In this document: positions 1 through 5,900 of the stretch, in pieces
How the letters are laid out: the number at the start of each line of letters is the position of its first letter
How positions within the stretch are numbered: the stretch's first letter is position 1
Source of the DNA: Clostridia bacterium
Lineage (GTDB): Bacteria; Bacillota; Clostridia; Oscillospirales; CAG-272
Direction of reading: 5' to 3'
DNA: 7,456 nucleotides
Assembly: GCA_017407375.1 (NCBI GenBank)
Contig: JAFQWT010000140.1
Span: 1 to 7,456, forward strand
Notes under the pieces: model-generated
The model's input: only the letters and a program-made list of their open reading frames with translations
What the model was told of the DNA's origin: nothing
Databases searched by the model: none
Position numbers and translations under genes: made by a program

Positions 1-174
1 GGCGCGGTCCACGTAATAAGCATCGTACCCCTCCACGTAGGAAAATTGCGGGTCAAGCGTGGGCTGGCGGTGCTCGGCATTCCGCTTGACGTACCAACCA
101 AGAGGGGCGGCGGCAGACGCGGTGCCTCCCGCAAAGCCCGAAAGCAATAGTGCCAGAAGTAAGATAACGGTCAT
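1..174 (-). CDS. PdaA-like polysaccharide deacetylase, N-terminal fragment (cut by window edge)
   Basis: The frame starts at ATG 174-172 and stays open for 58 codons to base 1, so the C-terminal part lies outside the window. An in-frame TAA at 198-196 limits the upstream extension, and AAGGAG (188-183) lies 8 bases before the ATG, which fixes this start. Residues 2-12 are a hydrophobic core followed by a small-residue stretch ending SAAAP, which looks like a Sec signal peptide cleaved near residues 21-24; there is no lipobox cysteine. The segment from about W27 to Y54 (WYVKRN, then a His and Pro-rich part, then EGYDAYY) resembles the region just before the NodB/CE4 catalytic domain in PdaA-type muramic delta-lactam deacetylases, as I recall that family. 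The zinc and catalytic motifs themselves are not in view. Probable role: extracytoplasmic de-N-acetylation of peptidoglycan or another polysaccharide. The family call rests on a short segment. Confidence 0.65.
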   Translation of the reverse strand, partial: MTVILLLALLLSGFAGGTASAAAPLGWYVKRNAEHRQPTLDPQFSYVEGYDAYYVDRA

Positions 175-187
175 ACTTTCATCTCCT

Positions 188-220
188 TTTTGCTCTTATT
201 TTGCAAAAAAAGAGGCAAAA
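188..220 (-). other. Possible leader hairpin abutting the deacetylase ribosome binding site
   Basis: Bases 188-197 pair with 210-220 in ten base pairs with one bulged G at 215. The loop (198-209) contains the palindrome TTTTGCAAAA. In the minus-strand transcript this hairpin would lie immediately before, and touch, the AAGGAG site at 188-183. It has no run of T after it on either strand, so it does not look like a terminator. The arms are A/T-rich and may be chance; any regulatory role is inference. Confidence 0.25.
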
Positions 221-250
221 GCACACCTACCAATGAACGGAAGAAAAATA

Positions 251-280
251 AAAAAGCGGATACGTGCGTATCCGCTTTTT
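251..280 (-). terminator. Bidirectional rho-independent terminator after rpsU
   Basis: A perfect inverted repeat GCGGATACG (256-264) / CGTATCCGC (267-275) is flanked by AAAAA (251-255) and TTTTT (276-280). It starts 5 bases after the rpsU stop codon. Read on the minus strand, the GC-rich stem is followed by a long T-rich tract (255-241), the classic form for ending rpsU transcription. Read on the plus strand it is followed by T276-T281, so it could also stop transcription from the other direction. Confidence 0.93.
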
Positions 281-285
281 TATTC

Positions 286-462
286 TTACTTGTACTTGCG
301 CTTACGGGCCGCCTCAGCCTTCTTCTTACGCTTCACGCTGGGCTTCTCGTAGTGCTCTCTCTTACGAAGCTCGGTGAGAACACCGGACTTAACGCACTGT
401 CTTTTAAAACGACGGAGCGCGCTATCGAGAGATTCGTTTTCCTTCACTCTGACTTCAGCCAT
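286..462 (-). CDS. rpsU: 30S ribosomal protein S21
   Basis: This 58-codon gene runs from ATG 462-460 to TAA 288-286. The product begins MAEVRVKENESLDSALRRFK and ends in a strongly basic tail rich in Lys and Arg (residues 43-58, ending KRKYK). Both length and sequence are typical of Firmicute S21. S21 is a small late-assembling protein of the 30S subunit that sits near the 3' end of 16S rRNA and helps translation initiation. The ribosome binding site is GGGGAGGG (477-470), with 8 bases between GGAGG and the ATG. The gene has its own consensus promoter upstream and its own terminator downstream, so it is a monocistronic unit, independent of the operon before it. Nothing is unusual in the protein. 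Confidence 0.97.
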   Translation of the reverse strand: MAEVRVKENESLDSALRRFKRQCVKSGVLTELRKREHYEKPSVKRKKKAEAARKRKYK

Positions 463-512
463 TCTTTATCCCTCCCCTCGCTGTCAGCAAGAGACAAAAT
501 TCAAACAAGAGT

Positions 513-541
513 ATTATACTTCTTTTTCCTCCCTTTGTCAA
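513..541 (-). promoter_or_regulatory. Consensus sigma-A/sigma-70 promoter of rpsU
   Basis: On the minus strand TTGACA (541-536) is followed by a 17-base spacer (535-519) and TATAAT (518-513). Both hexamers and the spacing match the consensus exactly. The expected transcription start is near base 506, giving a leader of about 44 bases before the rpsU ATG at 462. The promoter sits in the AT-rich gap after the GH78-like gene. Such a strong core promoter fits high expression of a ribosomal protein. Confidence 0.92.
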
Positions 542-582
542 TAGATAATTCCATTTCGGGGAGAAAAAGTTTTTATTATGGA
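542..582 (-). other. Gap between GH78-like gene and rpsU promoter, no clear terminator
   Basis: This stretch follows the TAA of the rhamnosidase-like gene and reaches the -35 box of rpsU. It contains a short A/T palindrome (AAAAAGTTTTT, 564-574) and a weak 5-base inverted repeat with a long loop (TCCAT and ATGGA in the minus-strand reading). There is no GC-rich stem followed by a T tract. The upstream operon may therefore read through into rpsU and end at the terminator at 251-280, or end by Rho or by other means. Confidence 0.5.
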
Positions 583-2862
583 TTATTCGGCGTAAGCAAC
601 GATCCTCAAGGTGCTATCCTTGGGGAGATCGGCCTTGACCTCTACACTCTCGGGCACGGCCAGCACAAATTCACGGACGACTCGGCCGTCTACGGTCGTA
701 GAACGGCAGGCGGCGGCGATATAGCCCGCAGGCGTTGGCACCACGCCTGAAAGCTCGGTGAGGTCGCAGGGGCGTGGCGCAAAGGTGATGGCACGGTAAT
801 TGACGTCGGCTGCCCGAATACCGAGGATATACGCGCTAAGGAGCCACGTGCAGCCGGCGCTCCACGCATGGGCGCGGAATTTCCAGGGATCGGTCGCGTT
901 ATTGGGAGAAAACTCCCAAAAGGTCTTGGCTCCCTTGGCAAGCATCGTACCCCAACACCGGCGGATCAGGAGAAGGCCCTCCTCGGGACGGTCGGCCTCA
1001 AAGCGGGCCTTGGCCTCGAGCGCCGTCATAAAGGGGGAGATCAGCGTATTGCCGCCGCGGGTGTGGGGCACGTAGCTATCAAGGATCGTGGAGCCGTAGG
1101 GCGACCACAGCCGCTCGCGCATGGTGTCCAGGGCGGCATCACGGCGGTCCCCGTCGGCAACGCCGAAAAGAATCGCCAGGGTGTTGGCGTCCTGCGCCAC
1201 AAAATCGTCGAGTGAATCCACGTAGCAGCGCTTTTCCTCGCTCCAAAGGTGCGTGTTGATCGCCGTTTTGACCTCCTCGGCAAGCGCAGACCAACGGGCG
1301 GCATTTTCGTCCTCCCCCATATCCACGGCCATTTCCGCCATAGCGGTAAGACTGGCGTACAAAAGCGCATTGAGGGCCGTTTTCTCGCCAAGGCGTGCGG
1401 CGGAGCAGGTCCACTCGGTCTGACCGAGGGCGTAACGGAAGGTGGAGATAAAGCAGGGGCGCTGAAAGATGAGCCCGCGGCTGTTGCGGCGCTCCAGCTG
1501 CCAAAGGAGGTTGGTTCGCCCTTCCTCGTAATAGCGCTCAAGGAATTCGCGGTCGCCCGTAGATTTATAATGGAGGTGGATGCAGAGGATGCGCCAGGCA
1601 AAATAATCCCATTGAATGGTGTTGCGGTTCCATTTGTCGGTGAAAAGGACGCCCGTGCTGCTCTCCTCATGCTTTACGCTGAGCGAGGCATTCAAAAGCT
1701 CGTGGCCGCCAAAGGCATACTCGTCGATCCATGCATCGATCGCCCCGTCTCCCGCAAAGAACTGCATTTCGTAGCGCGGGCAGCTTTCGTATTCCTGCTG
1801 CTTATTGACGTTCAGGGTATATTTTCCCGTTTTCCACGCCTCGTTCAAAAGAGGATCCGAGGAGTGGAACCACCCGGTCTGGATCTCGGGGAACATACAG
1901 ACCCGCAGGCGCACGTCCTTGACCGTGACCGAGACACCCTGCGGAAAGGAAAGCTTCAGATAGCGGAAGGCGCGTCGGCGGAGATTGAGGATCTTCTCTT
2001 CGTCGCTCTTCAAGGGGAGCGTTACCGCCAACATCGCCACTCGCTCGTTGAGGGGAACGGCATCAAAATCGGCGGGATCCTCACAAACGTCGTGAATAAA
2101 GGTGAGCTTGGTATCGGCGGTCGCCTCGTACGTGACCTCAGTAAAGCCCACGTGGAGCCGACCAAAGTCGTAAATGACAAAAGGGGGCTCGGCGCTCTTG
2201 GGATCGGTGACCAGCGCACCGTTTTGCGCATTCAGGTTGGTGGAGAGCACGGCAACGGGAGAAACACACTCAGGAATTTCGCGCTCCGCATAGCGGAGGT
2301 AGTCCTCTCCCACCACCTCGGCGATCTCCCTTGGAATCTTCCGCCGGTGGAGCGAGCGCTCGGGCCATACGGCTGCGTTTGCCCACATCATGCGGTACTC
2401 CGCCTCGGTCACGATCGCGGTTTCAATGACGTCCTGTCTTACACCGTCCGATACCGCCGTCCACGTGGGATCGGTGGCAAGGATCTCGCGCTCTCCGTCC
2501 TCGTATTCAACGCAAAGCTCGGCGGCGGCGGTATTGAGCCAAAAGCCGCGTGCGCTCTTGATGTCAAGGCCTCGCTGCTGGAAATAGGCGGAGCCGAGAA
2601 CCAGGGAAAGCGTGTTTTCGCCAGCGTGCAGGCGCGAGGTGATCTCGTGGGCGTTCACGCGCTCAGGCATTCTTCCGTTGCCGCAGGCGGCAAGGTCACC
2701 GTTGACGTAAAGGGCGCAAACGCAGTCGCACTCAAAGCGGAGGACGGCCGAGCGCACGGGCTTTTTGGCATAAAAGGGCTTTTGGTACCGTACCCATTCC
2801 TCACCGTCTTTTTTTGGGACCGTGATCCAGCTGATCTTAGGCTTTTCGGCGTTGACCCACAT
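583..2862 (-). CDS. GH78-type alpha-L-rhamnosidase-like glycoside hydrolase, cytoplasmic
   Basis: The product has 759 residues and no signal peptide or membrane segment, so it should act in the cytoplasm on imported oligosaccharides or glycosides. GH78 enzymes release terminal alpha-L-rhamnose by an inverting mechanism. The layout fits the family. N-terminal beta-sandwich domains cover about residues 25-325, with LYVNG (51-55) and YDFGRLHVGF (231-240). An (alpha/alpha)6 barrel covers about 330-680, and a C-terminal beta domain about 685-759. CPRYEM (361-366) followed by GDGAID (371-376) matches the position of the family's CPxRxE...GD motif, making E365 the likely general acid. TFWE (647-650) followed by the His/Trp-rich stretch at 664-675 matches the general-base region, making E650 the likely base. 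The motif is divergent, so the substrate may not be rhamnose. The start has AAAGGGGA (2875-2868) 6 bases upstream of the ATG. It follows folD by 24 bases and is the last gene of the run. Confidence 0.8.
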   Translation of the reverse strand: MWVNAEKPKISWITVPKKDGEEWVRYQKPFYAKKPVRSAVLRFECDCVCALYVNGDLAACGNGRMPERVNAHEITSRLHAGENTLSLVLGSAYFQQRGLDIKSARGFWLNTAAAELCVEYEDGEREILATDPTWTAVSDGVRQDVIETAIVTEAEYRMMWANAAVWPERSLHRRKIPREIAEVVGEDYLRYAEREIPECVSPVAVLSTNLNAQNGALVTDPKSAEPPFVIYDFGRLHVGFTEVTYEATADTKLTFIHDVCEDPADFDAVPLNERVAMLAVTLPLKSDEEKILNLRRRAFRYLKLSFPQGVSVTVKDVRLRVCMFPEIQTGWFHSSDPLLNEAWKTGKYTLNVNKQQEYESCPRYEMQFFAGDGAIDAWIDEYAFGGHELLNASLSVKHEESSTGVLFTDKWNRNTIQWDYFAWRILCIHLHYKSTGDREFLERYYEEGRTNLLWQLERRNSRGLIFQRPCFISTFRYALGQTEWTCSAARLGEKTALNALLYASLTAMAEMAVDMGEDENAARWSALAEEVKTAINTHLWSEEKRCYVDSLDDFVAQDANTLAILFGVADGDRRDAALDTMRERLWSPYGSTILDSYVPHTRGGNTLISPFMTALEAKARFEADRPEEGLLLIRRCWGTMLAKGAKTFWEFSPNNATDPWKFRAHAWSAGCTWLLSAYILGIRAADVNYRAITFAPRPCDLTELSGVVPTPAGYIAAACRSTTVDGRVVREFVLAVPESVEVKADLPKDSTLRIVAYAE

Positions 2863-2886
2863 AAAAATCCCCTTTCAGAAGTGGCT

Positions 2887-3753
2887 TCAGTGGCAGGGCT
2901 TGGCGGCGGCATCCTCAGCGGCGCGCAGGGTATTGCACAGCAGCATCGTGATCGTCATAGGGCCAACGCCACCGGGAACCGGCGTGATGTGCGAGGCCAC
3001 GGGGAAAACGCTGTCAAAATCCACGTCACCGCAGAGCTTTCCGTCATCCAGGCGGTTCATGCCAACGTCAATGACAACGGCCCCCTCCTTGACCATATCA
3101 CCCGTGATCATCTTAGCGCGGCCCACGGCCACCACAAGAATATCGGCCGTCCGCGTCACGGCGGCAAGGTCACGGGTCCTTGAATGACACACTGTGACGG
3201 TCGCGTTTTTCTCAAGAAGGAGGAGTGCCTGGGGCTTCCCTACGATGTTGCTTCTTCCCACCACCACGGCGCTTTTTCCGCTGGGGTCGATGCCATAGTG
3301 AGCCAGCAGCTCCATAACGCCTGCCGGCGTGCAGGGGACGAACTTGTAATCCCCCGTCATAATGCCGCCAACGTTCTGCGGGTGGAAGGCATCCACGTCC
3401 TTTTTGGGGTCGATCGCCAGAATGACGCGGCTCTCGGAGATATGCTTAGGCAGGGGGAGCTGGACAAGGATGCCGTGGATCTCACGGTCGGCGTTCAGCT
3501 CGGCAATGAGGGCCAAAAGCTCGTCCTCCGTGGTGGACGCGGGGAGGGTATAAACGCGCGAAAGGAAGCCGACCTCTCCGCAGGCACGGTGCTTATTGCG
3601 GACGTAGACCTGAGAAGCGGGGTCCTCCCCGACAAGAACAACGGCAAGTCCCGGGGTGATGCCGGTCCTGTTGATGAATTCCTCCGTGCTTTTTTTGATG
3701 CGCTCGCGCACGGCGGCGGCGACGGCGCGGCCGTCAATGATCGTGGTTGCCAT
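2887..3753 (-). CDS. folD: Bifunctional methylenetetrahydrofolate dehydrogenase / methenyltetrahydrofolate cyclohydrolase
   Basis: FolD interconverts 5,10-methylene-, 5,10-methenyl- and 10-formyl-tetrahydrofolate in the cytoplasm, supplying one-carbon units for purines and formyl-Met-tRNA. The 288-residue length is normal for the family. Catalytic residues sit at the expected numbers: Y50 and K54 in YVRNK, Q98 in GILVQLPLP, and D121 in KKDVDAF. The NADP-binding loop VVGRSNIVGKP is at 164-174 and the C-terminal signature PGGVGPMT at 260-267. The protein looks complete and active. AAGGAG (3765-3760) lies inside the end of lgt, 6 bases before the ATG. Only 3 bases separate the lgt stop from this start, so the two genes are probably translationally coupled. 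Confidence 0.98.
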   Translation of the reverse strand: MATTIIDGRAVAAAVRERIKKSTEEFINRTGITPGLAVVLVGEDPASQVYVRNKHRACGEVGFLSRVYTLPASTTEDELLALIAELNADREIHGILVQLPLPKHISESRVILAIDPKKDVDAFHPQNVGGIMTGDYKFVPCTPAGVMELLAHYGIDPSGKSAVVVGRSNIVGKPQALLLLEKNATVTVCHSRTRDLAAVTRTADILVVAVGRAKMITGDMVKEGAVVIDVGMNRLDDGKLCGDVDFDSVFPVASHITPVPGGVGPMTITMLLCNTLRAAEDAAAKPCH

Positions 3754-3756
3754 GAT

Positions 3757-4596
3757 TTACTCCTTATTGCAAAAGGCCGTGGGGGCCTTGGTTTTCTTAA
3801 TGGCATGATACAGAAGAAGGCCGCCAAAAATGAGGAAGCAGAAAAGCCCCACGAGCGAGGAGATCTTGAGATACCAGCGCTCGGCGAAGATGTAGAGGCT
3901 ATCGGTGCGGAGCTGCTCAATGAACATACGGCCAAAGCCGTACCAAGCGAGGTACATATAGGCGACCTGCCCATTGTAACGCTTTTTCTTATAGAAAACG
4001 TTGATGAGGATGAAGCCGACAAGATTCCAAAGGGCCTCGTAGATGAAGGTGGGGTGGTAGTAATACACCGTTCCGTACTGTGAAAAACGCAGTCCCATGC
4101 GGCAAAAGATGTCGGTAACGCCGCCGTGGGCCTCACCGTTCATAAAGTTGCCCCAACGGCCGATCATCTGGCCGAGCATGACAGCAGGGGCCACCATGTC
4201 GAAGAATTGGCCGCAGTTTTTCTTTTTGATGCGGCAAAAGAGGAACACGGTGAGCGCCCCTGCGATCACGCCGCCGTAAATGGCAAGACCGCCCTCCCAG
4301 ATTTTGAAGATGTCCCAAAAGCTGTCAAAGAGCGAAAGCGAGGTGAGGACAAAATAGAGGCGGGCGCCGAGCACGCCGAAAAGGATGACGTAGATGCCAA
4401 GATCCAAAACGTCGTCAACGCTGATGCCCTCTTGCTTAGCGCGGTATAGGACGTAAAGTGTCGCAAGGACAATGCCCATCGTAATGATGATGCCGTACCA
4501 GGCAATGGGGTGGCCAAAGACGGTGAAGGCCACGCTATTCAGTGCAAATTCATCGATCCCAAGACCTGGGAACGAGATATAGGAGATCCTCAGCAC
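3757..4596 (-). CDS. lgt: Prolipoprotein diacylglyceryl transferase
   Basis: Lgt is a polytopic membrane enzyme that moves the diacylglyceryl group of phosphatidylglycerol onto the lipobox cysteine of prelipoproteins, the first step of lipoprotein maturation. The 279-residue product has several hydrophobic segments, roughly 31-51, 65-86, 102-121, 186-201 and 246-264. The Lgt signature GRWGNFMNGEAHGG is at 146-159, containing R147, N150, N153 and E155. Other conserved parts are WYG (33-35), GAR (77-79), EGGLAIYGG (101-109), HPTFIYE (181-187) and GRMFIEQLRTD (222-232). Position 107 is Tyr where E. coli Lgt has His103; I recall Tyr here in other Gram-positive Lgts. The start is GTG (4596-4594), 2 bases after the yfmH stop. 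No ATG lies nearby until M40, too far inside the protein, and GGGAGG sits at good spacing, so GTG is preferred. Confidence 0.97.
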   Translation of the reverse strand: MLRISYISFPGLGIDEFALNSVAFTVFGHPIAWYGIIITMGIVLATLYVLYRAKQEGISVDDVLDLGIYVILFGVLGARLYFVLTSLSLFDSFWDIFKIWEGGLAIYGGVIAGALTVFLFCRIKKKNCGQFFDMVAPAVMLGQMIGRWGNFMNGEAHGGVTDIFCRMGLRFSQYGTVYYYHPTFIYEALWNLVGFILINVFYKKKRYNGQVAYMYLAWYGFGRMFIEQLRTDSLYIFAERWYLKISSLVGLFCFLIFGGLLLYHAIKKTKAPTAFCNKE

Positions 4597-4598
4597 AG

Positions 4599-5900
4599 TT
4601 ATTTCCTCCCTTTTGTGGGGTTTATGACGACCGAGGCCACGTTGTCTCGGTTGAAGAATTCCTTGGCCGTGCGCATTAACTCCTCACGGGTGATCGAGGC
4701 GATGACCTCCCCCGTTTGAAAGAGGTCGACCCCGTCAATAACGGCATCGAGGAGCGCAGTGGCGATCGCCTCGGTATTGTCAAAGCTTTTGATATACTCG
4801 GCGTAATGCACACGCAGGAGGCGGTCAAAGTCCTCCTCCGTGGGGGTCTTGCCCCCGGCAATGGCGGAGATCTCGTCAAGGATCTCGTTTTCAAGGCGCG
4901 CGGTATCGTCCGTGGCGGCGCTGAAAAGCATATGGCCGCATCCGCGGGCCGACTCATAGCCCACGTCAAAATCCCGCGAGATCAGTCCGTCACGGTAGAG
5001 ACGGTCGAAAAACGGCGAGGATTCCCCAAAATAGAGATCGGCCGCGAGATTCAAGATCAGCGCACGGCGCTCCCGCGCCTCGGGAGTGTCGGGGATGGCG
5101 GTGTCCTTGATCCCCACAGAAAGCTTCGGGCGGGCAATGTCCATACGGAATTCCGTGTGACGCCCGAGCGGGGCACGCCCTTCCCTTGTCTCACGGCGCG
5201 GTGGGAGCGAAGCGCGGGCGGGTTCCGTCAACGTGGCATCGACCACCGCGACAACGTCCTCGCAGGGGACGTCCCCACACACAATAAGGACCATGTTATC
5301 GGGGCGGTAGAAGGTGCGGTAGCACTGCATCAGCAGCTCGGGCGTGATCTCGGCGATCGACGCGCAGGATCCGCAGATGTTGGTGCGGATCCCGTGTGAC
5401 TCGTAAAGCAGCTCCATAAGAGCGTAATAGAGACGGTTGGCGGGAGAATCGTCGTACATTTTGATCTCCTGCGCGATGATCCCCTGCTCCTTGGTCACGT
5501 TTTTCTCGGTGAAATACGGGTGAAAAACGCTGTCGATAAGAATTTTCAGTGCCTCGGAGAAGTTCTGCGAGGCCGAGAAAAGGTACGAGGTCACATCCGT
5601 GGAGGTGTAGGCATTGGCCGAGGCACCGATGGCGGAAAAACGATCAAAGGTGTCAACGTGATCCTCGTTCTCGAACATCTTGTGCTCAAGAAAATGGGCG
5701 ATGCCGTCGGGAAGCACCAAAAGCTCCCCCTCCCCCTCGGGGCAGAGGGTATTGTCCAAGGAGCCAAAGCGCACCGTGAGGGCGGCGTAGGCCGTGGAAA
5801 GCTTTTTCGGGAACACGTAGATCCGAAGGCCGCTTTTGTGCGTGAGCTTGCGGTATTCCTCGCGAAGGAGGGAGCTTTTTACAAGGATCTCTTCACTCAT
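4599..5900 (-). CDS. yfmH: M16 family zinc peptidase, YfmH type (EF-P modification-associated)
   Basis: This 433-residue protein keeps the full M16 (pitrilysin/insulinase) zinc site. The inverted motif HFLEH is at 69-73: H69 and H73 bind zinc and E72 is the base. E145 in QEIKMYDD is the third ligand, with E138 seven residues before it, as in pitrilysin. A second M16-like half follows from about residue 230. Such proteins normally work as an active/inactive pair, and yfmF directly upstream is the inactive partner. In Bacillus subtilis the homologues (ymfF/ymfH, called yfmF/yfmH in some databases) are linked to 5-aminopentanol modification of EF-P; their substrate is not clear. The frame stays open 29 codons upstream, but ATG 5900 is chosen because AGGAGG (5912-5907) lies 6 bases before it, the extra codons lie inside yfmF, and family similarity starts here. 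It overlaps yfmF by 8 bases (ATGAGTGA). Confidence 0.92.
   Translation of the reverse strand: MSEEILVKSSLLREEYRKLTHKSGLRIYVFPKKLSTAYAALTVRFGSLDNTLCPEGEGELLVLPDGIAHFLEHKMFENEDHVDTFDRFSAIGASANAYTSTDVTSYLFSASQNFSEALKILIDSVFHPYFTEKNVTKEQGIIAQEIKMYDDSPANRLYYALMELLYESHGIRTNICGSCASIAEITPELLMQCYRTFYRPDNMVLIVCGDVPCEDVVAVVDATLTEPARASLPPRRETREGRAPLGRHTEFRMDIARPKLSVGIKDTAIPDTPEARERRALILNLAADLYFGESSPFFDRLYRDGLISRDFDVGYESARGCGHMLFSAATDDTARLENEILDEISAIAGGKTPTEEDFDRLLRVHYAEYIKSFDNTEAIATALLDAVIDGVDLFQTGEVIASITREELMRTAKEFFNRDNVASVVINPTKGRK
4605..4610 (-). promoter_or_regulatory. Ribosome binding site that fixes the GTG start of lgt
   Basis: GGGAGG (4610-4605) lies in the last codons of yfmH, 8 bases before GTG 4596. 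The yfmH TAA (4601-4599) falls between the site and the start, so ribosomes finishing yfmH would stop on top of the lgt start region. Confidence 0.85.

Noticed and set aside
188..220. The A/T-rich inverted repeat as a second terminator
   Set aside because: No T tract follows it on the minus strand and no T tract follows on the plus strand, so terminator function is not supported.
564..574. AAAAAGTTTTT as a terminator for the GH78-like gene
   Set aside because: The stem has almost no GC and no loop room, so it is only an A/T palindrome and not an intrinsic terminator.
190..750. A 186-codon plus-strand open frame across rpsU and the gap
   Set aside because: It runs antisense through rpsU, its promoter and the terminator hairpin, with no family resemblance.
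1249..3183. A 644-codon open frame on the plus strand, opposite the GH78-like gene and the end of folD
   Set aside because: It lies entirely antisense to two genes with clear family motifs. The translation is low in recognisable domains, and such long antisense frames are common where the sense codons are GC-rich at the third position.
3184..4083. A 299-codon plus-strand open frame opposite folD and lgt
   Set aside because: It is the mirror of two firmly identified genes on the other strand and has no ribosome binding site or motifs of its own.
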